The notes under the pieces were generated by a model. That model did not search any database. It was given only the letters and a program-made list of their open reading frames with translations, and had not been told where the DNA came from. Shown here in pieces: positions 36,788-45,993 of a DNA stretch of 64,000 nt (position 1 is its first letter; each line of letters begins with the position of its first letter). The translations under genes and the position numbers were made by a program. This DNA is from an uncultured Blautia sp. (GTDB lineage: Bacteria; Bacillota; Clostridia; Lachnospirales; Lachnospiraceae), in the NCBI GenBank assembly GCA_900551075.1, contig URVB01000004.1, positions 92,258-156,257 of the forward strand. Direction: 5' to 3'.

Positions 36788-39133
36788 ATGAAATTTGCAA
36801 ATGGATGCTGGCTGCAAAAGGAAGGGATAGAATGCTTTGCGCCGAAGGAGGCTTATTTTGTCAGGTGCGCGAAAGATGAGGTTGTCATCTGTGCACCCAC
36901 CAAAAAAATGGTGACCAGAGGAGATACCCTGGGAGGAATCAATCTGACAGTGCGTATTACAGCGCCGGCTGCTGAGATAATCCGTGTGCAGGTAAGCCAC
37001 CATCTTGGAGGCATGAAAAAGGGCCCCTCCTTTGAACTGAATATGGATGATGCTTTTGTTCCGGAAATCCGTGAAATAGAAGATAAGATTACCGTGAAAA
37101 GCGGAAGTCTTTCTCTGTGTATTGATAAGGTAAAATGGAGCATGCGATATGAGAGAGATGGAAAAACGCTTACCGGAAGCGCGGGCAGGGATTTGGCTTA
37201 TATGCGTACGGATTGGAGGGGATTTGCCTATGATACGGATCCCCGGGGAAAAGCATATATGCGTCAGGAGCTGGAGCTGTCGGTCGATGAGCACGTGTAT
37301 GGATTAGGGGAGCGGTTTGGAGCCTTCGTAAAGAATGGACAGTCTATTGATATTTGGAATGAGGACGGAGGAACCAGCACGGACCAGTCCTATAAAAACA
37401 TTCCTTTTTACGTGACAGACCGGGGGTATGGAGTGTTTGTCAATCATACGGGGAAGGTATCGTTTGAGGTGGCTACGGAGCAGGTGGCAAAGGTCGAATT
37501 TTCCGTACCCGGGGAAACGCTGGATTATTTCGTGATTAATGGGCCTGCGATAAAGGACGTGCTGACGCGTTATACCACTCTTACCGGAAAGCCGTCTTTA
37601 CCGGCGCCCTGGACCTATGGTTTATGGCTTTCGACATCCTTTACTACGGATTACGACGAAAAAACGGTCATGAGCTTTATCGATGGGATGCAGTGGCGGG
37701 GAATTCCGCTGCGGGTATTTCACTTTGACTGCTTCTGGATGAAAGAGTTTCACTGGTGTGACTTTTTGTGGGACAGCCGGGTGTTTCCGGATCCGGTGGG
37801 AATGCTTCGCAGAATTAAGGAAAAGGGCCTGAATATCTGCGTGTGGATAAATCCTTATATCGGTCAGGAATCCGTCCTCTTTACAGAGGGAATGGAAAAG
37901 GGCTATTTCTTAAAACGGCCGAATGGAGATGTATGGCAGTGGGATATGTGGCAGCCGGGAATGGCGATTGTAGACTTCACAAATGAAGAGGCATGGAAAT
38001 GGTATCAGAAAAAGCTATCTGAGCTTCTCGATATGGGAGTGGACTGTTTTAAGACGGATTTCGGAGAGAGAATTCCCCTTAACTGTGTTTATGCCGATGG
38101 CTCAGAACCGGAAAAAATGCACAATTACTATACTTATCTGTACAATCAATGTGTTTATGAGCTTTTGGAGAAGAAGAAAGGAAAAGAGAATGCCGTCCTT
38201 TTTGCCCGTTCAGCCACTGTGGGTGGACAGAAATTCCCGGTTCATTGGGGCGGGGACTGTTGGTCAGATTATGTTTCGATGGAGGAAAGTCTGCGGGGAG
38301 GGCTCTCTCTTACGATGTCCGGTTTTGGATATTGGAGCCACGACATCGGAGGATTTGAACATACGTCCACACCGGATGTGTATAAGCGCTGGGCCGCTTT
38401 TGGCCTGATGTCATCCCATTCCAGGCTGCATGGAAGCACCTCCTATCGGGTACCCTGGGTTTACGATGAGGAATCCGTAGAGGTAGTAAGATATTTCACC
38501 AAAGTAAAGGCAAGACTTATGCCGTATTTATACCGGAATGCGATAGAGACCTCCCGGACGGGCGTGCCCATGATGCGCAGTATGGTAATGGAGTTTACCG
38601 GCGACAGGAACTGTACATATCTTGACAAGCAGTATATGTTGGGCGACTCTCTGCTGGTTGCGCCTGTATTTAACGATGAGAGCAGAGCAATCTATTATTT
38701 ACCGGAAGGCATCTGGACGCACTATCTGACAGGAGAGGAGAAAAACGGCGGCAAATGGTATGAGGAGGACTGCGGCTATTTAAGTATTCCGGTATTCGTA
38801 AAAGAAAACAGCCTGATTGCCGAGGGCGCCAGGGACGACCGGCCGGATTATGATTATGGTGAGGATGCGGTCATAAAGGCTTACGGTCTTTTGGAGGGCC
38901 GAAAAACCTCTGTGGTAGTCTATAATATGGACAAAACCGAGGCGATAAGGGCCTCTGTGCTGAAAGAAGACGGCAGGATTGAGATTTCAGTGAAAGCGGA
39001 AGGACCCTGCAGGGTTATTCTGGTAAACGAGACTGTGAAGCCGGCGGAGGGTGTTTCTTTTGAAAGAAGAGGGAATGACAGCGTGATTATTCTAAAAGGC
39101 AGCCAGGATTTGGTGTGCACGTTGGAGAAGTGA
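36788..39133 (+). CDS. yicI: Alpha-xylosidase, GH31 (YicI type)
   Basis: A 781-residue intracellular GH31 enzyme releasing alpha-1,6-linked xylose, as from xyloglucan oligosaccharides or isoprimeverose. Similarity to E. coli YicI is very high: GLGERFGAFVKNGQ, GLWLSTSFTTDYDE, FHFDCFWMKEFHWCDF, ICVWINPYIGQ, the nucleophile Asp424 in CFKTDFGERIPL, acid/base Asp490 in HWGGDCWSDYVSM, SLRGGLSLTMSGFGYWSHDIGGFE and HSRLHGSTSYRVPW. The FHFDCFWMK signature separates YicI-type xylosidases from GH31 alpha-glucosidases. GAGAAAGGAAG precedes the ATG. The GH3 gene follows 15 bases downstream. Length is as in YicI (772). Confidence 0.95.
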   Translation: MKFANGCWLQKEGIECFAPKEAYFVRCAKDEVVICAPTKKMVTRGDTLGGINLTVRITAPAAEIIRVQVSHHLGGMKKGPSFELNMDDAFVPEIREIEDKITVKSGSLSLCIDKVKWSMRYERDGKTLTGSAGRDLAYMRTDWRGFAYDTDPRGKAYMRQELELSVDEHVYGLGERFGAFVKNGQSIDIWNEDGGTSTDQSYKNIPFYVTDRGYGVFVNHTGKVSFEVATEQVAKVEFSVPGETLDYFVINGPAIKDVLTRYTTLTGKPSLPAPWTYGLWLSTSFTTDYDEKTVMSFIDGMQWRGIPLRVFHFDCFWMKEFHWCDFLWDSRVFPDPVGMLRRIKEKGLNICVWINPYIGQESVLFTEGMEKGYFLKRPNGDVWQWDMWQPGMAIVDFTNEEAWKWYQKKLSELLDMGVDCFKTDFGERIPLNCVYADGSEPEKMHNYYTYLYNQCVYELLEKKKGKENAVLFARSATVGGQKFPVHWGGDCWSDYVSMEESLRGGLSLTMSGFGYWSHDIGGFEHTSTPDVYKRWAAFGLMSSHSRLHGSTSYRVPWVYDEESVEVVRYFTKVKARLMPYLYRNAIETSRTGVPMMRSMVMEFTGDRNCTYLDKQYMLGDSLLVAPVFNDESRAIYYLPEGIWTHYLTGEEKNGGKWYEEDCGYLSIPVFVKENSLIAEGARDDRPDYDYGEDAVIKAYGLLEGRKTSVVVYNMDKTEAIRASVLKEDGRIEISVKAEGPCRVILVNETVKPAEGVSFERRGNDSVIILKGSQDLVCTLEK

Positions 39134-39148
39134 GGAGGAAGTTTGAAG

Positions 39149-41290
39149 ATGAATGTTGAACAGGAAATTCGGGAGTTGGTCTCTGAGCTGACCCTGGAAG
39201 AAAAGATTGGAATGATCCATGGAGCCGGACTGTTTCGGACAGAAGGGGTAGAAAGGCTTGGGATACCGCCTCTTATCATGTCGGACGGCCCTATGGGAGT
39301 CCGCAATGATTTTGAAGATACCCAGTGGAAAACCATTGGAAATACGGACGATTATGTATCCTATCTTCCCAGCAACAGCGCTCTGGCAGCGTCCTGGAAC
39401 AGAGCGTGTGCCAATGAAATCGGAAGGGCTTTAGGTGAGGAGGCCAGAGGAAGGGGGAAGGACGTGATTCTTGCGCCGGGAATCAATATTAAAAGAAGTC
39501 CTCTTTGCGGGCGGAATTTCGAATACATGAGCGAGGATCCCTACCTTACGGGAGAACTGGCGGTGCCGTTGGTGCAGGGAATCCAGTCGGCGGATACGGC
39601 TGCCTGTGTGAAACATTTTGCAGTGAATAATCAGGAGACAGAGCGTCTTCGGGTGGAGGCAAAGGTAAGCCCGCGGGCGCTTCGGGAGATTTATCTGCCG
39701 GCCTTTGAAAAGGCGGTAAAGCAGGGGAAAACTTATTCTCTTATGGGCGCTTATAATCGTTACCTGGGTGAGCACTGTTGTGAGAGCAAAAAGCTTTTAA
39801 ATGGAATCCTCCGCAAAGAATGGAACTATGACGGCATGATTGTTTCAGATTGGGGCGGCGTCCATAATACGAAGGAGGCGGCAGAAAGCGCCCTGGATAT
39901 TGAAATGTCTGTGACGGACCGGTTTGATGAATACTGTATGGCAGGGCCTTTGAGAGAGGCGGTAGAAAAGGGCGAAATTTCGGAGGAGCTGATTGATAAA
40001 AAGGTTAAAAATATTTTAAGAATGATGTATCGTCTTCATATAATCGGTGATACATGCCGCAAATCCGGTTCCTATAATACTCCTGAACACCGCAGTGCTG
40101 CTTTAGAAGCGGCACGGGAATCAGTGGTGCTTTTGAAAAATGACGGGAAACTCCTCCCTTTGTCCGCCGAAAGGGTAAAAAAGCTTCTGATCGTGGGGGA
40201 CAATGGAAACCGCATTCATTCCAATGGAGGCGGCAGTGCAGAGATAAAAGCGCTGTATGAGATATCGCCATTGATGGGAATAAAAAAACTCCTGGGCGGA
40301 AACGTGAAGGTGGATTTTGTCCAGGGCTATTATGCGGACGATTTTGCGCATGGAAGCACGGAGACGAACTGGCAGGCGGATAGCCTGGAAAACGGCGGCG
40401 GCTCTATGGGGCAGGAAAAGGAAGCGGGGCAGGCGCTTTTGAAAAGGCAGGAGGCTCTCAGAAAAGAGGCGGTAACAAAGGCGGGAGACGGAGAGTACGA
40501 TACTGTTATTTTTATAGGAGGTCAAAACCACTTTCAGGATTTGGAAGGGCATGACAGGCCTGATATGAAGCTTTGCTATGCGCAGAATGAGCTGATTACT
40601 GAGCTGTTAGCGGTCAGGGAGGACACGATTGTGGTAATGGTTTCCGGCTCTCCGGTAGAAATGCCCTGGATTGACCGTGCGAAAACTCTGGTATGGCATT
40701 GGTATGCCGGTATGGAGGGCGGAACCGCTTTGGCGGAAGTGCTCTTTGGAGAAGTGAATCCATCCGGGCGTCTTCCGGAAACCTTCCCGATCAGTCATCT
40801 GGACTGTCCGGCTCATTGTGTGGGCGAGTTTCCGGGAGGAAAAACAGTGAAATATTCGGAAGGCATTTTTGTGGGCTATCGCTATTATGACACAAAAAAT
40901 GTTCCGGTGCTTTTCCCGTTTGGATATGGATTGTCATATGCTGATTTTTCATATGCCAATCTTCAGGTAAAAGGCAGTTATCCTGAAATAGCCGTGTCTG
41001 TGGATGTGACAAATACCGGTATGATGAAGGGAAAAGAGGTTGTTCAGCTATACGTGGGAAGGAAGGAATCCTGCGTGGAGCGTGCTGCAAAGGAGCTCCG
41101 GGGATTTGAAAAGCTTGAGCTGGAGCCGGGAGAAACCGGGACGGCAGAATTTGCTTTACCGGCGTCCGCTTTTTCGTATTTTGATGAAGAAAAGGGAGAA
41201 TTTGTGACAGAGCCGGGAGATTACCAGATTTTTATCGGAAAATCCGTGGCAGATATCTGCCTTGCCGGGAAATGCAGAATCATTTCCTGA
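39149..41290 (+). CDS. Beta-glucosidase, GH3
   Basis: A 713-residue GH3 enzyme without signal peptide, expected to cleave terminal beta-glucose from oligosaccharides in the cytoplasm. The barrel domain begins LTLEEKIGMIHGAGLF and GPMGVRNDF; the substrate-binding KHF..NNQE follows near residue 155, and the nucleophile is Asp234 in MIVSDWGGVH. The alpha/beta sandwich domain starts near residue 315 (AARESVVLLKNDGKLLPL). A fibronectin III-like domain ends the protein (DVTNTGMMKGKEVVQLYV). An AGGAGG site serves either ATG 39149 (spacing 10) or TTG 39143 (spacing 4); ATG was preferred. With GH31 it forms a short operon: xylose removal alternating with glucose removal is how xyloglucan oligosaccharides are degraded. 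Confidence 0.93.
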   Translation: MNVEQEIRELVSELTLEEKIGMIHGAGLFRTEGVERLGIPPLIMSDGPMGVRNDFEDTQWKTIGNTDDYVSYLPSNSALAASWNRACANEIGRALGEEARGRGKDVILAPGINIKRSPLCGRNFEYMSEDPYLTGELAVPLVQGIQSADTAACVKHFAVNNQETERLRVEAKVSPRALREIYLPAFEKAVKQGKTYSLMGAYNRYLGEHCCESKKLLNGILRKEWNYDGMIVSDWGGVHNTKEAAESALDIEMSVTDRFDEYCMAGPLREAVEKGEISEELIDKKVKNILRMMYRLHIIGDTCRKSGSYNTPEHRSAALEAARESVVLLKNDGKLLPLSAERVKKLLIVGDNGNRIHSNGGGSAEIKALYEISPLMGIKKLLGGNVKVDFVQGYYADDFAHGSTETNWQADSLENGGGSMGQEKEAGQALLKRQEALRKEAVTKAGDGEYDTVIFIGGQNHFQDLEGHDRPDMKLCYAQNELITELLAVREDTIVVMVSGSPVEMPWIDRAKTLVWHWYAGMEGGTALAEVLFGEVNPSGRLPETFPISHLDCPAHCVGEFPGGKTVKYSEGIFVGYRYYDTKNVPVLFPFGYGLSYADFSYANLQVKGSYPEIAVSVDVTNTGMMKGKEVVQLYVGRKESCVERAAKELRGFEKLELEPGETGTAEFALPASAFSYFDEEKGEFVTEPGDYQIFIGKSVADICLAGKCRIIS

Positions 41291-41301
41291 TCAGCAGGTC
41301 A

Positions 41302-41347
41302 AACCGCCTATATTTGATATTCAACATTATATCAAATATAGGCGGTT
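41302..41347 (+). terminator. Perfect 19-bp inverted repeat after the GH3 gene
   Basis: Arms AACCGCCTATATTTGATAT (41302-41320) and ATATCAAATATAGGCGGTT (41329-41347) pair perfectly over 19 bases with an 8-base loop. It lies 11 bases past the GH3 stop and is followed by GTTAAATAAC and not a run of T. It probably ends the GH31-GH3 transcript or protects its 3' end. Confidence 0.7.
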
Positions 41348-41394
41348 GTTAAATAACAGCAAAATACGGGGATGCATCATATTCTGCAAAATAC

Positions 41395-41423
41395 TTGACA
41401 ATAGAAATTCTTTTCGGTATAAT
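41395..41423 (+). promoter_or_regulatory. Consensus promoter of greA-lysS
   Basis: TTGACA (41395-41400), 17-base spacer and TATAAT (41418-41423): both boxes are perfect sigma-A consensus. The start of transcription near 41430 gives a leader of about 100 bases containing a small hairpin (CTGCC / GGCAG). Strong constitutive expression is expected for the two housekeeping genes downstream. Confidence 0.9.
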
Positions 41424-41528
41424 ACTGGAATTGTGAATATCCTAGGTGTTTTCTGCCCTTTGGCTGGCAGGAGAGTGTCCGGGTGAAATGTCCAATGTAA
41501 ATCAGGATATTGAAAGGGAGTAAGGAAT

Positions 41529-42011
41529 ATGGAAGAAAAGAAGAACTTACTAACTTATGCAGGACTTAAAAAATTAGAAGAAGAGCTGCATGACTTAAAG
41601 GTAGTAAAAAGAAAAGAAGTAGCAGGAAAAATCAAAGAAGCCAGAGAACAGGGCGACTTATCTGAGAATGCAGAGTACGATGCAGCGAAAGACGAACAGC
41701 GTGATATTGAAGCACGAATTGAAGAAATTGAAAAAATACTGAAGAATGCGGAAGTAGTTGTAGAGGATGAAGTTGATTTAGACAGAATCAGTGTCGGTTG
41801 TAAAGTAAAGGTTCATGATTATGAATTTGAAGAGGACATTGAACTGAAAATCGTAGGTTCTACAGAGGCAAACAGTCTGGAAGGCAAGATTTCCAATGAA
41901 TCTCCTGTAGGAAAGGCCCTGATTGGCGCACATACAGGAGACATTGTAGAGGTGGAAATGCCTGCAGGCATTATGAAATATAAAGTTCTGGAAATCCAGA
42001 GAAATATCTGA
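41529..42011 (+). CDS. greA: Transcription elongation factor GreA
   Basis: A 160-residue factor that rescues backtracked RNA polymerase by stimulating transcript cleavage. The N-terminal coiled coil opens LTYAGLKKLEEELHDLKVVKRKEVAGKIKEAREQGDLSENAEYDAAKDEQRDIEARI, which includes the acidic tip (DLSENAEYDAAKDEQ) that enters the polymerase secondary channel. The C-terminal FKBP-like domain ends with SNESPVGKALIGAHTGDIVEVEMPAGIMKYKVLEI. Length is standard. AAAGGGAGTAAGGAAT precedes the ATG. It is followed by lysS, a pairing common in Clostridia. Confidence 0.97.
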   Translation: MEEKKNLLTYAGLKKLEEELHDLKVVKRKEVAGKIKEAREQGDLSENAEYDAAKDEQRDIEARIEEIEKILKNAEVVVEDEVDLDRISVGCKVKVHDYEFEEDIELKIVGSTEANSLEGKISNESPVGKALIGAHTGDIVEVEMPAGIMKYKVLEIQRNI

Positions 42012-42073
42012 TCCAGGGTTTTGGAATGCCGGGAAATAAGGGAAGCAGGAAATAAAAATAAGGAGGCACGAAA

Positions 42074-43561
42074 GTGGCAGAGCAGAAGAAGCAGGAACAG
42101 GATTTAAACCAACTGTTAAAAGTCCGCCGCGATAAGCTGGCGGATTTGCAGGCGAACGGTAAAGACCCGTTCAAAATCGTAAAATTTGATGTAACGCATC
42201 ACAGCCAGGAAATAAAGGATTATTTTGAAGAGTTGGAAAACCGTACGGTGACCATTGCAGGGCGTATGATGTCCAAACGTGTCATGGGTAAGGCTTCTTT
42301 TTGTCATGTGCAGGATTTAGAGGGAACCATTCAGTCCTATGTGGCAAGAGACAATCTGGGAGAAGAGCCTTATAAGGACTTCAAGAAACTGGATGTTGGT
42401 GATATTGTAGGCATTAAGGGCGAGGTGTTTAAAACCAAGACAGGGGAAATCTCCATTCATGCTTCAGAAGTGACGCTGTTATCCAAGAGCCTTCAGGTAC
42501 TTCCGGAAAAATTCCATGGACTGACCAATACGGATCTGCGTTATCGTCAGAGATATGTAGATTTGATCATGAATCCGGAAGTAAAGGATACCTTTATCAA
42601 ACGTTCCAAAATCCTAAGTGCTATCCGTAAATATTTGAACGGAGAGGGCTTTATGGAGGTGGAGACACCGATGCTGGTAGCAAATGCCGGCGGTGCTGCA
42701 GCCCGTCCTTTTGAAACACATTTTAATGCGCTGGATGAGGATTTTAAGCTCCGTATTTCTCTTGAATTATATCTGAAGAGACTGATTGTGGGCGGTCTGG
42801 AAAGAGTTTATGAAATCGGACGTGTATTCCGCAATGAAGGTCTGGATACCAGACATAATCCGGAATTTACTCTGATGGAGCTTTATCAGGCATATACCGA
42901 TTACAACGGTATGATGGATTTAACCGAAAATCTGTATCGTTTTGTGGCACAGGAAGTTCTGGGAACGACAACCATTACGTATAACGGCGTGGAAATGGAT
43001 CTCGGAAAAGCATTCGAGAGAATTACCATGGCAGATGCTGTGAAGAAATATGCGGGCGTTGACTTCAACGAAATAAAAACAACAGAAGAAGCAAAAGCTC
43101 TTGCAGATCAGCACCATATCGAATATGAGGCAAGACATAGAAAGGGCGATATCCTGAGTTTGTTCTTTGAGACTTATGCAGAGGAACATCTGATTCAGCC
43201 GACTTTTGTCATGGATCATCCGATTGAGATATCTCCGCTGACAAAGAAGAAGCCGGAAAATCCGGAATATACCGAGCGTTTCGAGTTCTTTATGAATGGC
43301 TGGGAGATGGCAAATGCCTACTCTGAGCTGAACGACCCGATCGATCAGAGAGAACGGTTTAAAGCCCAGGAAGAACAGCTTGCGCAGGGTGATGAAGAGG
43401 CGAACACCACAGACGAAGATTTCCTGAATGCATTGGAGGTTGGTATGCCTCCGACAGGCGGCATCGGCTTTGGTATTGACCGTATGGTGATGCTGTTGAC
43501 AGATTCCGCTGCGATTAGGGATGTACTTTTGTTCCCGACGATGAAGTCGTTAGACAAATAA
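42074..43561 (+). CDS. lysS: Lysyl-tRNA synthetase (class II)
   Basis: A 495-residue class II aminoacyl-tRNA synthetase. The N-terminal OB-fold anticodon-binding domain covers about 60-150 ([23 protein letters not shown]). Class II motif 1 is [24 protein letters not shown], motif 2 is [29 protein letters not shown] near 255, and motif 3 is [27 protein letters not shown] at the end. The codon at 42074 is GTG, preceded by AAGGAGGCACGAAA. It follows greA after 62 bases under the same promoter. A terminator lies about 110 bases past the stop, and the accessory region begins after it. Confidence 0.97.
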   Translation: MAEQKKQEQDLNQLLKVRRDKLADLQANGKDPFKIVKFDVTHHSQEIKDYFEELENRTVTIAGRMMSKRVMGKASFCHVQDLEGTIQSYVARDNLGEEPYKDFKKLDVGDIVGIKGEVFKTKTGEISIHASEVTLLSKSLQVLPEKFHGLTNTDLRYRQRYVDLIMNPEVKDTFIKRSKILSAIRKYLNGEGFMEVETPMLVANAGGAAARPFETHFNALDEDFKLRISLELYLKRLIVGGLERVYEIGRVFRNEGLDTRHNPEFTLMELYQAYTDYNGMMDLTENLYRFVAQEVLGTTTITYNGVEMDLGKAFERITMADAVKKYAGVDFNEIKTTEEAKALADQHHIEYEARHRKGDILSLFFETYAEEHLIQPTFVMDHPIEISPLTKKKPENPEYTERFEFFMNGWEMANAYSELNDPIDQRERFKAQEEQLAQGDEEANTTDEDFLNALEVGMPPTGGIGFGIDRMVMLLTDSAAIRDVLLFPTMKSLDK

Positions 43562-43673
43562 TTGCCGTAAAATCAAGGATTTTAGTGCTTGTAAGTTGTG
43601 ATTTACTACAAATTTGCTACGCATAGTACGGGATAATACTTTTATGTGGCATCCAATTTAATATTTACACTTT

Positions 43674-43728
43674 AAGGACATTTTTTCTAGAAGAGATTTT
43701 AGAGAGATGTCCTTTTTGTTATGGTCAA
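43674..43728 (+). terminator. Terminator after lysS
   Basis: AAGGACAT (43674-43681) pairs with ATGTCCTT (43717-43724), followed by TTTTTG. The loop is long (35 bases) but holds a small inner pairing (CTAG..TTAG). It marks the end of the greA-lysS unit and the boundary to mobile-element debris. Confidence 0.6.
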
Positions 43729-43757
43729 AAATTAAAAAATAATTGGAGGAAAAACAG

Positions 43758-44734
43758 ATGGCAGACACAGCGAAAAGAGCAGGAAAAAAGATTCTCGCAC
43801 AATTACTTTCAAAAACAGGGAACATGAAAAATTTTACAGAGAGTATCTGCCGCAATGTTAGGTATCAGGACGCATATCATAAGGCGTTGGTGTATTGTTT
43901 TGGGATTTATCAGCTAAAGAACATACCGGAAAACAGGGAAATTCAGTTTCGTTCTTATGAAACATTACAGAAGAATCAAAATCGGGTGCATTATGGGAAT
44001 TATGAGCAAAAATATCCCGGACGGTTGCTGCCTGTGGATACGCCGGAAATCATCCGGGAACGGTTTAATAAGCAGACGCTCTGTAACTTTGACGGACATT
44101 CTATCAGTATCAGTGATGTGTTGGTATTGAATAAGGCCGGGGAAGTGATCGCCTATTATGTGGAGAAGGAAGGTTTCACGGTGATTGCAGGATTTATCCG
44201 TAATGGTTCATCTGGTGCATTAATTTCCTATGATACAACGGATTTCATATCGAGGGGAAAGAGGGGAGCTGGCTTGCCTACGATAGTAGTATCATAGACG
44301 GAGAAGTGTTCTTCCTGATGGAGCATACCACTTATGGGAAAGAAGCCGCCAATGTGGTGCTGGACGAAGAGGGGAAGGTGGTAGTAGATCAGGCTTATAA
44401 TGGGTTTGACGAGACGGTGAAGTAATTGATTAAAGAGTATCTGAACCCTGCGCCATCTGTGCCGGAACCGGAAAAGCAGAAAACGCCGATGGAGAACTGG
44501 CAAAAATACTATGAGAATGGAGAATATCTGCGGTGTGCGGAAAGGACGGAAGAACAAAACTATAATATGATTGATGGCCTCATGAATAATCTGCCATTGA
44601 AGCCACGGAAAATAGGGGAACGGATTTCCGTGTTAGACTGCCTGTATCTGAAGCTGGTGGAAATGGAAAAGAGTACCGGGAAACCTGTGCCGCAGATGGT
44701 TGTGACGGAGGATATGGAGCGTAGACGGAAATAA
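43758..44734 (+). pseudogene. Conjugative-element protein with YodL/LPD28-like domains, frameshifted
   Basis: An accessory protein of the type carried by Tn1549-like conjugative elements. The first frame starts at ATG 43758 (GGAGG 8 bases upstream) and includes RFNKQTLCNFDGHSISISDVLVLNKAGEVIAYYVEKEGF, the end of a YodL-like domain. Near 44245 the frame breaks. The sense continues in another frame with HIEGKEGSWLAYDSSIIDGEVFFLMEHTTYGKEAANVVLDEEGKVVVDQAYNGFD (LPD28-like). That frame meets TAA at 44423-44425 and resumes at once in the same frame with IKEYLNPAPSVPEPEKQKTPMENW to the stop at 44734, as though a glutamine codon had become TAA. One frameshift plus one nonsense change therefore break it. 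Domain names are from memory of the families. Confidence 0.7.
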
Positions 44735-44790
44735 TAAAAGGCGGGGGATATGCACTATTGCAGTGTGTATCCTTCACCTTTTCTGTTTTG

Positions 44791-45057
44791 TTAAGATGTA
44801 ATACGATAGCGGGCAATATCTTTCCAGTTTTGTGGAAAACCCATACGTTCCAGTAATTCAGAATGATTTATATGTGTAATCTTTGTTGTCACCCTGTCTA
44901 TAAGCCTGGACCTCCTGTTTTTGAAAGATTGGAAATCCTTGGCCGGAATTAAGTAGCGGAAAGCAATGACAACAGCAAAGAGATCATTTTTACCATATTG
45001 ATATTGGATTCCGTTTTTCGGTATGGATTTTTTTGGGTTTTGTCTGCGGTTAGGATG
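44791..45057 (-). pseudogene. Abi-like (Abi_2) protein, C-terminal remnant
   Basis: A minus-strand reading of about 88 residues, open from a stop near 45060 and ending at TAA 44793-44791. It reads IQYQYGKNDLFAVVIAFRYLIPAKDFQSF and ends HSELLERMGFPQNWKDIARY. The pattern LFAVVIAFRYLIP..DF followed by a late MGFP.NW matches the C-terminal end of Abi_2 (AbiD/AbiF) proteins, which abort phage infection in lactococci. No start codon or N-terminal part is present, so it is a dead fragment left between recombinase debris and the element gene. Family assignment is by eye only. Confidence 0.5.
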
Positions 45058-45840
45058 TCATTAAAGAATAACGCTGTTACATTAAATATCCTCTGCCCGG
45101 ACAATCTGACAAAGCATTTTTTCTCTGACAAAATGCGCCGTACAGCTTCCCGTATTGCTTTTATAGTTCGCACAGCGGTAATGGTCTTGTGAGCCGTTGA
45201 AACTCTTACTGCGGAAAATTGCCTGTTGTTTCTTTGGAGTAGGAATACACTTTTTCAACTTGTAGGATTTAGAATATCTTTTGAAGTTTACCGTATGTCC
45301 GCAATAGTCCATATGTTCCAAAATGCCAACAACGCTGTTTTCGTTCCAGTGATACGAATTGTCCGGAAGCGCCTTGCTTTTTTGCTTTGTATAGTAGGCT
45401 TTGATAGTGAGTACCTTGTCAGCCGTCAGTATTTTTGCTATTTGCATAAGTTCATTTCCTTCGATATATAAATCAAAAATCCGTTTTACTACAACGGCAG
45501 CTTCTTCGTCCACAATCCACTTTTTCCTGTGGGTTAGGTCAACCCTGTAGCCATAAGGCGGCTTTGCCGGATGTTCTCCTTGTCACTCTTTGCACTGTCT
45601 GCGCCGTCATTGATAGCGATACAGCGCACATCACGCTCTACAAAAAAAGAATTCCGTATAGTAAGCGACTTTCAGATAGTCGCGCCCCAAGGGAGACATA
45701 TCCTTGCCTATAACTGTTCCCACGTTTCCGGTTTAATTTCCGCTATCATACGGTTAAAATCCGGTCTGTCAAAGGTTACTCCGGAAACGCCGCTATTAAT
45801 GAAAAATATGGGGTTAGAAAAGACTGTCCTTGCTTCTTAA
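45058..45840 (-). pseudogene. Large serine recombinase (TnpX-like), decayed
   Basis: Minus-strand pieces of a large serine recombinase in several frames, in correct order. From high to low coordinates they are: SGVSGVTFDRPDFNRMIAEIKPET, then GTVIGKDMSPLGRDYLKVAYYTE (related to KDMSR(F/L)GRDYL of intact enzymes), VERDVRCIAINDGADSAKSDKE, then a jump to KPPYGYRVDLTHRKKWIVDEEAAVVVKRIFDLYIEGNELMQIAKILTADKVLT, the zinc-ribbon YRCANYKSNTGSCTAHFVRE (45513-45082 is one open stretch), and a shifted continuation. The N-terminal catalytic serine region is absent, about 90 residues are missing after DSAKSDKE, and at least three frameshifts occur. The source was probably a Tn4451/Tn1549-class mobile element. 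Confidence 0.75.
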
Positions 45841-45993
45841 TACGGTGAGCACGCCGGAAATGCCAAAGATAAAAAGAACACTTGCAACAAAATTTTTATT
45901 CCTTTACACTATTGATAAGTTTACAAAAGAGCGCATCAAAAGCGAGGAAAAATAAGTTCTGTAACTGTATGATTGGATAAAGGAGGTTCGTAA

